A stretch of DNA of 64,000 nucleotides, from assembly GCA_036768485.1 (NCBI GenBank), contig JAVLUZ010000340.1, positions 1,871,470 to 1,935,469 of the forward strand, written 5' to 3'. Made by a program: the position numbers and the translations under genes. Below are positions 42,732 to 58,100 of this stretch, piece after piece. How positions within the stretch are numbered: position 1 is the stretch's first letter; every line of letters starts with the position of its first letter. The notes under the pieces were generated by a model. That model had not been told where the DNA came from. It did no database searches and saw only the letters and a program-made list of their open reading frames with translations. This DNA comes from Mermis nigrescens (taxonomy: Eukaryota; Nematoda; Enoplea; Mermithida; Mermithidae).

Positions 42732-44988
42732 CTGAATTGAGTTGTTGAAATGAATTGGCCCAATTGAATATGTACATACATAATACATGTAATCAGACAA
42801 AGACAAGGGAAGTTGAGTACGCCCCTAAACGCAAAATAGATAATTTTTTCGGGAAAACAATGTGCAATGAAGGCTAGGAATTTAAAAAAATCAGAAATTT
42901 TCTGCAAAAGTACTTGGAAATGACAAAAAACAACTGTGATTTAACGCAGATTTACCCTATTTTAGCATTTTGAGATCATTTTGGCTCAAAAACTCTCTAG
43001 CTGAACCATGCCTCACACCGGTCATGCTAATCATAGTAACTGTTGTTTCCATAATTTAACAAACGCGGATTTAATGAATAAAACGCATGAAAAATACTGC
43101 ATCCTTCCTTTTAAGTCAAGTTTAACTTTTAAATAAGTGGTTTTGATTCATATGACGCTAATTTAAAAGACTATTTCGGTGAATCGCAAACCGAGAAGTG
43201 TATCGCGAGAATGGGAAAATGTCTTCAGTAGGTTAAGCAGTAATTAAGATAAAAGCAGCATACGAATATATTACAGCCCACTTTATTGCAGCAAAGTATT
43301 TTTCCACAAAAATATAGATGTATGCAAACTTAAGTGAAACCCCGTGATTTTGCAATGCGTTCAGCATAAATTAGAAAGCTGATCTCGCAGAAACACTGGG
43401 TATTTCATGCAATGTAAGAAATAAAATTTTCTCAGTCTTTCTCTACATAGAATATATAACATGATTCACGATTATCTATAGTCTACTTCACGAAACCTTG
43501 CGCATAGAGTACAATTTTGGAGTCAATATAAATTGATTTTAAAAGCTGTTCAAAATGAAGCAACAATCACGATAGGGTGCATGGACACTGAAAATAGTTT
43601 CTGAAACAAAGGCGAAATCAGTGTAAAAACGAACAAAAATCAAAACGTTTTGCAAAATGTGTTTGAAATCGCATGGAAAATGTGAATTGAGGTGTATTTG
43701 TGCGATTTTTAAGTTGATTATAACAAAAATGTAGATACCACTGTTTTTTGTATCCTTAAGAGGTAGAAAATGAGTAAATGCATATTTAATGCAAAAATTT
43801 TGTATCTAGCGATTTTTATTAAATGTTATGTTATTCAAAGTCCAAAATAGCTAACAATCACATGGACGTGGGGATCTGAAGTCTGGACCCACTGAGAGTC
43901 CAGCGGACCCCTCAAAGCGATAGACCTCCCAGAATTGATTTTTCGGTGCTAATTTAGCAATTTGGCCTCATCGGGCCCCCAGAATTTGATTGCTGCCTAC
44001 CTAAGCTAAAAGCTAATAACTGTTTTGAGTTTTCTAATGTTTTTTCTCAAATTCGAAGAGGAGTTGTATTTAAACGACTTATATATACAGAAATGTCGTT
44101 AAAGCAATGAGCTTGTATTAATTGATAGTTTAGATATTTTTGTCATTCGTTACTTCCTTAGCTACGGATAACCAGGAAAAGCATTTCAAGTCGATGTCAA
44201 GTCTTCATGAATATTCGGTCGTTAAATTGCATTGAAACAAACGCAATAAGCATACATTAAACGGCTAAAAATTTTGGATGGAGTCCCCGGTCATTTTAAG
44301 GGGGGGAATAAATTACCTCTAATTTTGGCCAAAAACAGCCAAAAAATTCAATTTCTTCCAAAAATCGAGAGGGGGATCCTAAATTTTCTGGCTTTGTGGG
44401 ATGGGATCACGATGGACGACCAACTTCAGGTGTGGAGGATCCCCATCCTCCCCCTGTTACATATATGACAATAAGGGCGATAGAAAAGTTTAGTTTAATA
44501 ATACTTAATAAGCATGCATAATTGATCTTGAAGGCTTGGGTATTCATAAAATTTTCCACCTCACCACCAGAATTCTTAATTTTTCAAAAAATCGTATAAA
44601 ACATCCCGATTAAAGCATTTCTAGCTATCATTCAGTTTTGAAATACCACTTTATTGGCGTTCCGTGCCAAATAGCCATCTTCGGCTATATTTTGCTCCAT
44701 TTCATCGAACTTTTTTATGTTTTTGTCATCTAGAAAGGAATAAACGCCAAAAATAGTTTTTAGTAACACGTGTCAATCCAGTTCTGAGCCCAAAAAAGGC
44801 ATTTTGAACGGTTTTACTACCCTCAACAATTCCTATGCGGCATATGTAAGATATTAAGCACACCTCATCATCAATAAAGGCCATTGCCTTGTCGATTTTG
44901 GTTAATTCTTCGTGATAGGTCAAGTGCTCGCTGAACTCACAAGGCGACCGGGCCACTATCTCGCAATTTACATCGCTGGTTTAACAAC

Positions 44989-45028
<40 letters not shown>

Positions 45029-48000
45029 TTCAATAAATTATTATTAATATAATAATTTAATAATTAATAGAACGACTATTAATTATAATTATAATTACTG
45101 CCTAATAAAATGTATTACTATCAAAATATACTATATACTACCATTGCTATTACTTTACTATAGTCTATTTCACAAAACCTCGTGCATGAAAATCAATTTT
45201 CAGCCATCTAGTCAGTAGCAATAAAAGTGGTTCTTAAGCAGCTTAATGTAATGAAATATCGCATAGTAAAATTTCCTATTCTCATCAATTGCTGTGCACA
45301 GTAACATGATTGCTGCTTCAATTTAAATCGCTTTTGCAATCGATTTACATCGACTCAAGAATAGTTGCCCGCGCACAAGGTTTCGTGAAACAGACTATAG
45401 TTACTATCATTTTCACTATTACCAGACTTCGAAATATGACTTGTTTGGTTCCGGCCGTTCTCCTGTCCCAAAATTTGCATCAAAAGATAGCTTCTTGCAC
45501 TTTTTGAACAAAATTTACTGAAAAGGCGTCTCATTTCTTCATATTAAAAACACTTGTTTTGAAATTCCACAAAGAAAAAGCTGATAAAAAGAGGCATTGC
45601 ATTCAAAAATATTACTTCCGGCGTGCAAAAACATTTCGGGCCCATTTTTTATACACGTACAATACTTTTTGTGAAACAAAAACAGTAAAAATATCGAAAA
45701 AATTTAAAATTTCTTACATTTCGCGACGGAGTTAAAGTAATTGTTTGTTCTGTATGAGTTTAACAATTCAACGATTAAGTTAAAGGGACAAAACCGTTAA
45801 GATTTTCCGGCTCCTCGCGTCGCTTACTGTGTTATTCAGACATGTAACAGAGGATTGGGATTCTCCATTTGAAGTTGATCAACCCCATCCTCCGAAGCCA
45901 GAAAATTCTTGATACTCTCTCGATTTTAGGAATTCTCAGAAAAAAACTAGCGTTTTTGACCATTTTAGGTGTTTTTTTCGCTATTTTTGGCCAAACATTT
46001 ACCCCTACCCCCTCTAGAAATGGTCGGGGACCTCCAACCCGAAATTTCAAGCCGTTGCATATATGGTGTTATTTATCTACGCATGTAGAGCTCAAAAATT
46101 GAGTTAAAAAGCTTGAATCAGCCAAACAATTTTAGTGCTTCAATCAAAGTAATTAGGTAATTTGTACTGTTCATCTATCCCGAACATAAGCTTAACGTAA
46201 AAATATCAAAATTGCTTTGTAAAAAGTCGAAAATTTTCTGTGCGGTAAAAATATCAAAATTTATCGATGCATTAATAAATTTTTTATTTTTAATCGTCAG
46301 ATACCAAAAAATGGCTTAAATACATACACTACGACAGTTCGGAAAACCCAATTTTACAATACAGGACGCCTTAATATACCAAATTATAGTATTCCAAAAT
46401 TTACATTGTACAAAATGTTCATTGTACAAAACAGAGCAGACCAGACGTGTTAATCGCTTCGACCCCTCTTAAAATTGTCGATTCTTTGTAAAAGTTGATA
46501 CGAGTTGTAAGAAGTGTGCCTTTTTAGGCGTTTTTAGCTCATTTTTGGCACAAAAATCTCAAATTTTCAGCGCTTCGCGCCATATGCACATTTTTTGACA
46601 ATATTTTGTTCAATTTATTCAATTTTTTCAAATTGTTTTAGGATTTCTTTTAAGTTTTTATGTTTTATGTTCTAGAAAGAGAGAGCATTGTCTGAAACGT
46701 CAAAAAACAGTGTTTTTGACGTGTACTCATCCTTTTTAGCCCAAAAAGGCACTTTTTTAAAAAAATTTTGGGCCTGACCCCCAGAATTCCCATGTTGTAC
46801 ATACATGTATGGAGCAGACCATAGATGATCAATGGGGAGGAGGGTTTCTTCCCCTCCGAAAAATTTTTTCATCCTCCAAAAATCACGATTTTTAAAAATT
46901 TTGAATAATGTCGTATAAAAAGTGGTGTTATAAGCGTTTTTCGCAATCTGTTAGCTCAAAAATGTCATATTTTTGGCGCTTGGCGCCGTATACTTATTCA
47001 TTTTTGGACTATATTTTGTTCAATTCTGACGTGTATGCACCGTTTTTAAGGCCAAAAAGGCACATTCAAATATCATTCCCCCAGAATTCCCAGGCTGTAT
47101 ATGTCTAGAACAGACCGTCAAAAAAATGTTCAGCAAGATATACTAAAAATTAAAGCAAAATTATAACTCACCTGTTCCTCACGCGATTATTAGCAGGATT
47201 TTCCGTCTAAAACAAGTAAAATATAATAAAAGGGACTATTTTTTAACCAAAAACATTGCACGATTACATTGTTAGCCAGCTTTCCGTCTATCGTCTGATC
47301 AACATTCTGCACCAGGTTATAAAATGATACGTGATCCTTGACAACTTCTTGCAGATTAGCCAATAAACTAACTCGACATCTTTCCAAGCTGAATATGAAG
47401 CATAAAAATAATCTGATTTAAGCAATGCAACATGAAAATATAAAAAGTGAATAGAAACCCGGCAACAACACGAAGAGTGATAAAATCACAGAAACTAAAA
47501 AATAAAGCAATTCAGAATAAAATTTATATATATTATTGTAAGCAGACATCGTATTATGTATATGTAAATTAAATCCCAATTTCAATAATAAGTTAGTAAA
47601 TGACTATTACTTATATAAGTTAACTCAAGCTTAATGAATTAATGCACCGATTTACGATAAATGTTGTTGGCTAAACGAGCAGTAAAATCGTAATTAAGAA
47701 AATCGGTAAATAATTTATAAGAATCCAACCTGGATATGAAACAATATAAATAATTTGATTTTGAGAAATGCAAAAATTAAAATAAAACTATTGAAAAATC
47801 AACTTAATTTAATATTTCCTTGAGCAATAGGGAAATGTAAAATAAAAGTAGCAACCCGACAACATTCCGAATATCAAAAACCAAAATAAGGTAAATTAAA
47901 AACAAAATTTATGCATATTACTTTAAACAGACATCGTATTATATGAATATCAGACCCTAATTTGAATAATAAATCTGCAAAAAAGTATTATTTGCTTAAG

Positions 48001-51000
48001 TTAATGCGCGTTTCATGAACTTACGTATCGATTTACGATAAATTTTACGTCTGAATGAGTAGTAAAATCGTAATTTAGAAAATTAATAATAAAATTAAGA
48101 TAATTCATAAAAAATATAGCAAAATAATTACGGTAAGCCTTGAAAGCCGACCAAACACTGCTCCAAGTCGACGGCCAATTTTTTGTGGAAAAAGGCAGCC
48201 TCGTTAGTGCAGGGTATAGCGTTCGATGAAATAACGAGAGCCAGCGTAAATTTTTTGATGAAATTCAAAAAACCCGGCTCGCATACTGTAGTTTGATCGC
48301 TTTCATTTACGAAATTGGCCAAGTCGCCATTGATCTTTCGCAACATGTCATTGTTTTGTTTTGACTGATGATAAAAATTAGAACAAAGATTTTTAGCTGC
48401 TTACTGACTCGCTTAAGATGTAACGCAAAGTACATAAAATCATAAGTGGGCAATGCCGCGCAACTCGCGCCACCGGGTGGCGCCAGAAGGCACTTCGGTA
48501 CCTTCAGAATCCCAGCTGAGTGGCGCCAGAAAAAACAGTTTTTGATTGGGGGAGTAGAATTTTTTGACCCAAAAATAAAAAGTGAGAAAATGATACAACC
48601 AACCAACTAGCCAACCAACCAACCAACTAATCGGTCAACCAACCAGCAACTAGCCAACCAAACAACCAACCTACCGGCCAAACAACCAACCAACTAACCG
48701 GCCAAATAACCAGCCAACTAGCCAACCAAACAACCAACCGACCACCTACCCAACCAAACAACCAACCAACTAGCCAGCCAGCCAACCAACCAACCGGCCA
48801 ATCAAGCAACTAGCCAACCAAAAAACCAACCAACCGGCCGAACAATCAACCAACCAAACCTAAAAAAGGGACCCGGCACCTTCAGAACCAAAATCCATTG
48901 CCCAGGTATGCAAAAATACATAGAATTCTAAAAAATTTTAAGAATTGAATATGAGCAGCTATTATATCTTTAAACCGTCATCATCATTAACACTAAATAT
49001 ACAATCAAATACAATTTTCTATTTTACTTGGAAGCACAGGAGAATAAGAGAATCTTTCTAATTGAAAAATTAATGAAAACATTAGGAAAGCAAGGCGAAT
49101 GGTGTAAATACCAATCGCGCAAGATCTTGGGGAGTTTGCGGGCTTCGACCTACGCAAAAAAATTTTCACCCTCCAGAATTTTAGGTTTTTAAAAAAAATA
49201 TGTTCAGAATGTCCTGCTTCAAGCGTTTTTGCATTAGTACCAACTTACAAAGAGTCATTTTTAACAATATTCTGTTGAATTTTATCAAGTACTTCTTTAA
49301 TTTTTTATTTTCATTGCCTAAAAACAAAGAACATCGTTAGAAACACCGAACAATATTTTTTATGAGTGCGTATTCGATGTTTTTTAACCCAAAAAACACT
49401 TGAGAAGAAAAATATGGTTAAACTCCGGAATTCCCATGCTTTGCATGTATGTATGCTAGCAAACTCGAAGTAACTCAAAATACTGATAAAAACTGGTTAC
49501 GTTATGACTACAATTTATTTATTGTTTAATAGCGCAGTAGCATTGTTTCTAGCACCCTAATGACTGCTCAAAACTTTACGTAATTTGAGCATTAATTTGG
49601 TGATTTTCTTGAAAGTATCAGAAATTTAAAAACTTCGCCCTGCTGTTATCAGCTGAAATTAATGGGTTAAAAAAATAGAAAAATGCAGCTTAGTTTTTCC
49701 GAAAAAGTTGAATTTCATGGTATTCTTGTATGAAGCAACTCGGGCAACATCAAAAAATGCAGTTTCTTTAAGCCACGAAAAAATAGTTCCTTATCAGAGT
49801 AAGATATATAAGGCATAAAAGGCCCGCCATACCTGGGCGTGGGGGGAGGGGGTTCGGGGGGCATGCATCCCACAGAAACCAAAATACTCCTCCCAGATTT
49901 CAATCTTTTGAATTTTGTTTTTTTTTGCAATTTTTGATGCCAATGGATAGTGCTCGATGAGAAACGTTGAAAAATGGTGTTTTTTCGCCATACCGCAATT
50001 TTTAAGGCCATTTTTGACCTTTGAAAAAATCTTGCACCCCCCCCCCCACAGAACTTTGGTGCCGCCCACCTATGGGCCCGCTCTCTTGGTCTAACTCTGC
50101 ATATGGATGGGCCTCTGTATAGGAAGTTTGGTTATCCGCAATCGTACAAGCTGGCCACTTGCCCAAAACTAGAAATTTCTGAACACCAGATTTTCGGTGA
50201 AAAATTTTTTCTGCTTTAAGTGGTCAACTACCCACCTCCGAAATTTTGGATAATCTTATCTAAAATTATAATTGGGTACAATAAATATATGTGAGCATAC
50301 CGGCAAGTCAATAACAGAGGCTTTTGTCGATTGCGCTTTAAGGAATGGCATATAATCGCCATATCGCATCGATAGCTGAAAAACTCAAAAATCAACTGAA
50401 AAATTCAAACCAATGGATCAATAATTGAAATTTCAATAATTTAAGTAAAATCAATAATTTGAATAAAACAATTGTATCTGTGATTTCTGCAAGTTTAAAG
50501 CAAAATTTATGTTCCCAGGATCCGCCAACGGAAGCAAACTCAAGATAAATTAGTTTATTTTACGGAAACTTCGTTGAGATATTACGATTAATTTTCAAAA
50601 AAATTTTATGTATCGATAAGCGTAGAAGAGTGGTGCTTTTTGGTAGCGCCTGAAGCAAAATTACAGAAAATGGGTATTTAATATGTAACGGCGCGAAGCA
50701 ACGAAAATCTGTTAAAGATTTTCTCACAAAAAGATGCAATTTCTCTGTATGAGCTTGGGTGGGTGTCCGGAAAAACATTTTAACTCACTTTCCACAAAAT
50801 CGTTAATTTCGAGAAATGACTATAAATTCGACTAATTTTTCATAATTTGTTTATAACATGTAGTTTATCTTTTACTTTCTTAGGTTAATAACCTTGAAAA
50901 TGTACTAGGAATAAGGATAAACAAATAAATAAAAAAGAATTTGAACGAAAAATTACACTAGCCGATCGTCCACTGCGTTTCTTTGTATTGCGAGCCAATA

Positions 51001-54000
51001 TGCGCCCGGCTCGATCCAAAGTACTGATGGATCCATTTTCTGTTTGATTCTTTTGCATTCTTTTCAAACTTTTATCAATCACAGATTTTTGCTGAAAATT
51101 TTTAAAATTTTATGAGAAAAAACACATGCAAATTTAATTTTGATGGCAATATTCAATATGTAAGAACATTTGCGATTGATTTAATTTTAATACATACTTT
51201 TTTAATCTATGGCGAATTCCATCACTGAAAGGGCCGAAATGATAATTACAAAGCCAAATAAAGGTAAAACATTTCGTCTAATTTTATTATTCTTCTGTGA
51301 GATTTTCATATTTTACCGTATTCGTAAACATGTTTTGTTCTTGGATTTCCAGGAAATTTTAAACCAGGAATGATTTTATAATGAAGCTTAGCGACCTCTA
51401 AAATTGTCGATTCGATTCAAATTTTGCTCCAAGAAATTTTGACCCCGTTTGACTCTGAGCACTAAAAAACTCATTTCGATAAGAGAGATAAATAAACAGA
51501 ATAAATGAAACAAATTTTCATTATAAATAAATACAAATTTTCATTATAATTAAATAAATTTTCGCTAATTCGCATATTTCCAAAAAAATCATTCAATAAA
51601 CGATTACTGCTGCAAACTAAGCTCGATGTCACCTGACGAGAGTCAGGAAACATAGATTAATTGGATTACCACTTTTATGTATTATTTAATGACAACACTT
51701 ATCACAGCAGTAGTCGCCAGCGAAATTTAATAAAAACATAATGTAAATAAATACATAAAGCACAGTGGTTTAGTATAGACACAAATTACATCAGCAATGG
51801 TTAAAATCGGATAACAAAGGTCTATAAAAATCTCAAAGCACGCTATTCTTTTTACGCATCACGTTAGATCAATCAAATTTCGACCATTTCTGAATTTTTC
51901 AGTCATTTTAAAATTAAAAAAGAACGCAAAATAATCAAATTGCAATGAACTGCACTGATTGGCACGAATTTTTATTTCTCGCCGTAAAAAAATAATGGCA
52001 ATTGTGAACCTGTTACAAAGAACAAAATTCACCAAAACCGGTCACATCGAATTTAAAGCCATAGATGTACGGCTTTAAAATCAGTTTGTAATTGAAATTA
52101 AAAAAATTTAAAATAAATTTAAAAAATATAAAAATTTAAACATACATTCAATTCAAACTCAACTCAGAATCAAATTTTGTATGTAACCGGTCAAAATTTT
52201 GGGTGGGGGTCCCCGGTTATTTTTAGGAGGGGGAATGGATGACCTCCGCTTTTTGGTCAAAAACGACCAAAAAATTCGATCTATTCCAATATTGGGGGGG
52301 GGCAAGATTTTCTGACTTTGGGGGAGATTTAAAGCGTAGGAATCACGAAATCCCATTACATTACAATGGAATGAAAATAAATTACCGATTCATGTAGCAA
52401 ATTAAACGAGCACCGAATAATCGATAATTGCATGCAAATTAACAAAGCGGCATAGTAAAGGAAGGAAATTCCGGCGAAAGACCAGCAACACGCTGCAAGC
52501 AAACGCATGCCAGAGCTTTTCCAACGCAAAGATTGTGGCAAAACATTCACTTACAGCGGATAAGGTCGAAAAAAACGAGTTTCACAATATATAGTGCGAA
52601 CACAATATTTATTACAGTAAACCAGACGCTGGGCATACTGTAGGTATGCATATACAAAAATAAACGATACTACAACTTACGTATTACAAGCGAAATAAAA
52701 TGTATTCTTAACAGCGTAAACTAAGGTCATAAAGCGCGATAGTAACAATTAACGCAAAAAATTCTATGCATTGTGTAAAGTGAAAATTTTCTATTTGCGG
52801 TATAAAGTGGAAAATTTTTATATTTACTTGTTCTCTGTTGACCAGCTCATCGTCCGAAGTCATCGAGTCGGTGTTATTTACTAAGTTGATACCAGTTGCG
52901 GGCGCCTTCATGGTTCGCTCGGAAAAACTGCTAGTGTTCTGAAGAAGGATAATGATTTTAATTAATTCTGCTTCCTTGCATTAAATTTAGCCCCTTTCTG
53001 AACTTAAATAAACATAAAAAATTAGGTTAAATACCGAACAAAGCATACGATATCAAAATAACAAAGCGAAGTGACCTAATTTGCTGTTTACAACGCATTT
53101 CCTTAATTCTTCAACGAAAAAATTAAAGTAAGAAGTTTTTCTAAATTTTCCTCACAAAGTTTAAACTTAATACTTTTTCGACTATTAAGCTCCGCCGAAT
53201 TATTTTTCAATAAATGCTAACACCAAAATCAAAAAGAAGAAATATTTATAAGTAATGCATCCGATAAAAGAAGAACGAAGCCGAATATCAGCACTTACAT
53301 ACATACGCAAACGTAATATACGCAAATAATGCAACAAATCACTTGATTATGTATTTTTACAAACTTGTTTACACAACTATTTGTATATTAATAAGTTTAA
53401 TTCATATTTACATATTTACCCAATTATGCATTTGTTTGTTTGCTTATTGTTTTGTTGGCTAAAAAACGAACTTACGTCATGATCCTCGATTAAGTAATTA
53501 TTCAATATATCGCGAATGGCTCGAAAACCGCGAATGCGCAAATTATCCTTAAAATAAAAACCTCAAAGCATTCATTGCAACGTCCGGGAAAAAACACACA
53601 ATTACAAAAAAAGGATGAAACTTTCGATAAAAAAGACGACAAGTTTTTTAATGACACACATGACAGCATGTATGCGACTAATTAACATTTTAATTAATTT
53701 AATTAATTAATTAATTTATTAATTACTTAAATAAGAACACAACTTACCGAACTAAGCATTTGCAATTCGCGGAATAATTCCAACAAATAATGAGGACGCT
53801 GTTCGTTTTGCGAAATCAAAGTCGCCACTTCGCTATAAATCGATTCTCGCAGGCTGTCGAATGGTTCGTCGTCGCAACCGCTAAAAAACAATATTGATAT
53901 TTTTTAAATTTAAGTTTTAAATTTTCGAAATTTGATTAATGATTAAATTTTTTATTAATAATTTAATTTTTAATTCATAATAATTAAAATTGAAATTTTG

Positions 54001-55119
54001 TCAAATTTCACACGTCTTAATGTTGAATAAATCTTCATTTTCCAATATTTGCGCACACATGTGATAAAAAATAAGTCCATCATGATTGACAGCAACGATT
54101 GCATATCGTGGCGAAGGTTTACTGTAATTCTTTTTCAACCCAAAAATAGGCGAAAACTCCAAAAAGTTAACTGCTTCTTTTTATTTTTTAAATTTCTCAG
54201 ATTACAAGATTAAAGTCATCAAAATCAATGCGAAGTGATAAAGAGATTAAGGTCAAAATAATGTCATCTTGAGCAGTACGAGATGAATTTCAGAATTTTG
54301 AACTTTTTTCTAAAAGTTTATTTGCAAAAACTCACCTCCCAGTGTTTTTTGTACATGTATGTACAAAGATTGTCCCCAAAAGTCTTTGTATATTTTCTGC
54401 AGGGGCGGATTTAAAGGCGGGGCGGGGGCGACCGCCCCCCATTTGCCCATAATAGTGCGCAAAATTAAGGATTTTTGAGCGATTTTTAGCGATTCTCGTG
54501 TTAAAATGGCTAATTTTTTCGCCCAAGTCAGGGTTCGGCCCCCCTGGGGTACCGCCCCCCCCTTAGGAAAATCCTGGATCCGCCACTGATTTCCTGCAAG
54601 CAATTTCTTGTGTACTATAATATGGTACCTATGTACATCAGCGATTTCAGTGTGGTAAAACAGGATTTTCCGACCTTTGGTAGTGTATTTTAGCTAATTT
54701 TTGGGTTTCTGCCGCCAAAAATTACGAAAAATTTGACATTTTTCCATTCAAAATGCAAATTCTGCCATTTTAAAGACATATAGGACAAACAATTACTCAT
54801 TTAGGCGCGAAGCGCCGAAAATTTCGGGAATTTCACACCTTTTTTACAGTTTCTGTCTTCCGAAAATCTTTTGACATGTACAAAGACGGTCCTGAAAATT
54901 CGTTGTACATTGGAAAAACCTTTGCCGGAGACAAAAAAACCGTGCCTCAACCCTTAGACTATTTGTTTTGTTCACGTGTTTATTAATAAAAAACGCATTC
55001 TCTAAATTTTCGTCTTTGCCATCTGCTTGGCGTATACTCGGCGTTTTCGAATTCACTGCGCGTTAAAAAAGTTAGACGAACATTGTAATTGATTTTGTAA
55101 TTCGGTAGATTAACATAGA

Positions 55120-55162
<43 letters not shown>

Positions 55163-58100
55163 TGATTAAACATTTTGGTGATTATTAATGTTGACCTTAT
55201 ATTCGATAAATTAATAAAAAACTGATTGAAAAAATAATTGTTTGTTCAAATTCAAAAAGTATGCATATTTAATCAAGAATAATTTTTTTTATATTTAAGA
55301 ATAAAATAATTAATGCAAATTAAAAATTACTTAGTATCTGACTTTCCGTAAATTACGCTCGCCGGTGGCGATTTTTCTTCACGATATACGATCGAAGTCG
55401 ACCTGTCACGTGCCAAGCCACCCGCTCGACGATACGGCGCCGATGATACTCTATTACCACGCTCGCTAGGGAGAAACAACCTTTCTTACTGTAGGCATTT
55501 GATTATTTATAATTATTATTTATAAAACACTCATTATTCAAAATTTTATTATAAACAATTATTTATAATTATTATAATGATTATTATTATTCGTAATTAT
55601 TAAAATTGCGTACTGGTAGTATGGGGGTATTCCTCTAGCATGTCTCCAACTTTGACAAAAGTGTATCCTCCATATTCTAGCATGTCTCCACCTTATGAAT
55701 GCCAATAACATGCTAGGATCTAGCTGAGCCATTTTGACTTCATTCAAGAAATGTGACTGATATTTTGAAGATTTCAGTTCTTTTTTATAGCTGATCGTCA
55801 TTCATAAACATTGTCTGTTTTCATGTAAACATTATTGTTTCAAATTATTCATATCCTAGAGGTCTGATTTCAGTTGTCTTTTTATACATAGTTGTCATAA
55901 ATACTACCTGTTTTCATGTAAACATAACTGTTCCGGAACTGTTTATATCCTAGAGGTCAATATGTTAGCCCAGACACATACATAATTGCCAAAACTTACG
56001 TTGCAGACCATTGTGTTATTGTTTATTATTAGGTGAAGACATGCTAGAGTAAGGAGGATACACTTTTGTCAAGGTGGAGACATGCTAGAGGAATACCGTA
56101 TGGGGTATCCCCTTACCGGGACTTTTGAGAAGCATAACCCTCAGGCCATTTTAGACCAAAACCTATTGCTCGAACCATGAAAAAGCGTCAAATGACGTCT
56201 AGCAGTAGAATTTCAGGTTCATTTCGAGCAGTAGACTATCCAGTTCATTCATCCAGTCAAATTTCTTCCATTATTTCGTATACATCTGATGTTACAGGTC
56301 ATTCAATCGTCCTTGTCGCTATTGTTTTCATGCAAATTTAATCACAAATATTCATGAAGAATAGAATACAGCGAACTAAGTATCAACATTTGTCAAAAGT
56401 TGACCTTTAGTAGGTGAAAAGATTACTGATTTAACCGCCCCTCTCCAAGGAAACTCGATTAACCCCTCCCAGGACTTTCGACTACGTAAATGTACATATG
56501 GTAATTATTATATTTGTTATCAAATATCAAAACGATACTATTAAAAAGTGCGCTTTCAGCGGGCAATAACCTGAGTCTAAAACACAAACTAACGGGTTTG
56601 ACCGTTTTATAAAGCAAATTATGTATGTAGCTAACGCACAAAGATGGACTGGAATTTTCGAACTAATCTCTAAATTTGAAAATTTGCGGAAACGTTTCAC
56701 TCAATATATTCCCATTTTTTACACTTTATTTTTCATTTCATATCATTCTGTGCATATTGTGTCCCTTTTACAGTAATTTATGTTCTGCTCGTAGTTTAAG
56801 TTTTTTCTCTAATAAAATATGTACAAACATAAATCTTAATCGTGAAGCGCTTGGAAATAAAAATCAAATCCGAATATTTAAAATCTCAGAAAAGCCAAAG
56901 CGCACCAAATTATTTGTCAAAACGACTATAAAAATAAAATACCTTTGACTGAAATTTGAAATTTTTCGTCCTCTACTTGCCGAATAATGGCGCTCCGGCT
57001 TATCGTTTGCAAGAACCCGTTGCGGAAACGTTTCACTCAAATTCTGATTCAAGCCACTGGGTGCTGAAATTTGGAGAAAAATTCTTACAAGAATAGACTT
57101 ATTGAATATATTCAGTATCCACAGAACAAGACGAATCAGCGTATAAAAATAGGAATGATAAGCCTATGTTATGTACTACATTATTATCAGCAGTCACAGC
57201 CAGATACGCCTGCAGAGATTTGGGGGGCAGGTTAAGACTACCAGAAAAAGAAAATCGGAAATTTTCCAATTTTCTAAGGAAATAAGATAAAATGAAGACA
57301 AAAGAGGGATAAAATTCAAAACTTTTCTGCAAAAATACTCGAAATCTACCACGAACTATGGATTAAATTAGTTTTAAAGCTATTTTAGCAATTATAAGTA
57401 ATTTTTGAGGCCATTTTTGGCCCAAAAATGCTCTCTGACTGACCCCGACCCAGACCTACGTATGTACGTAACGTAGGGTATCCCTGTCTTTATTATGCGT
57501 TGAAATTTTTCTCTGCTTTCAACTTTCACGTTTCATAACAACGAGTCTCCTATCAATAAACTTCGGATAGAAATTCAAATTTTACTATCACATATCTATG
57601 TACATACAACGTGCAACTATGCATATATGTGATATAACGGTTAGGAAAATCAAGAATTTTTTACAGGTAGTGAATTATGAATATTGAAAAACAATAATTT
57701 TAAAATGAATTATGAAAATCCAAATCCTTCCAAATTGACCACAGACTCAATTATGCAAGTTCAAACATATAATTACCTTTTAAATAAGTTACCTACCCAG
57801 GCACGTAGCTGGCCGTACTATTTCGGGGGGACCAACACCAATTTTGGGGGGTCTGAGCCCAAAAAGACCAAAAATAGCACAAAATAACGTTTAAAAAGTC
57901 ATATTTTTTCGAATTTTTTCTAAATTGGGGGGAGTCCAAACCCCCCCCAATCTCCCAGAGATACGTGCCTGTATCTACCTCCTATAAAATCAGATTGGTT
58001 CTGCTGCAAATTGTATGAATCAGACAAATACGGATTCGGAGCCAACAAGTGATACAACGACGTGCGACTCAATGGTCGACCGTCGAGCGACTTTGCAACA

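Noticed and set aside
48440..48809. Trp/Leu/Val/Gly-rich minus-strand frame resembling membrane protein
   Set aside because: Translation of the ccaaccaac low-complexity tract.
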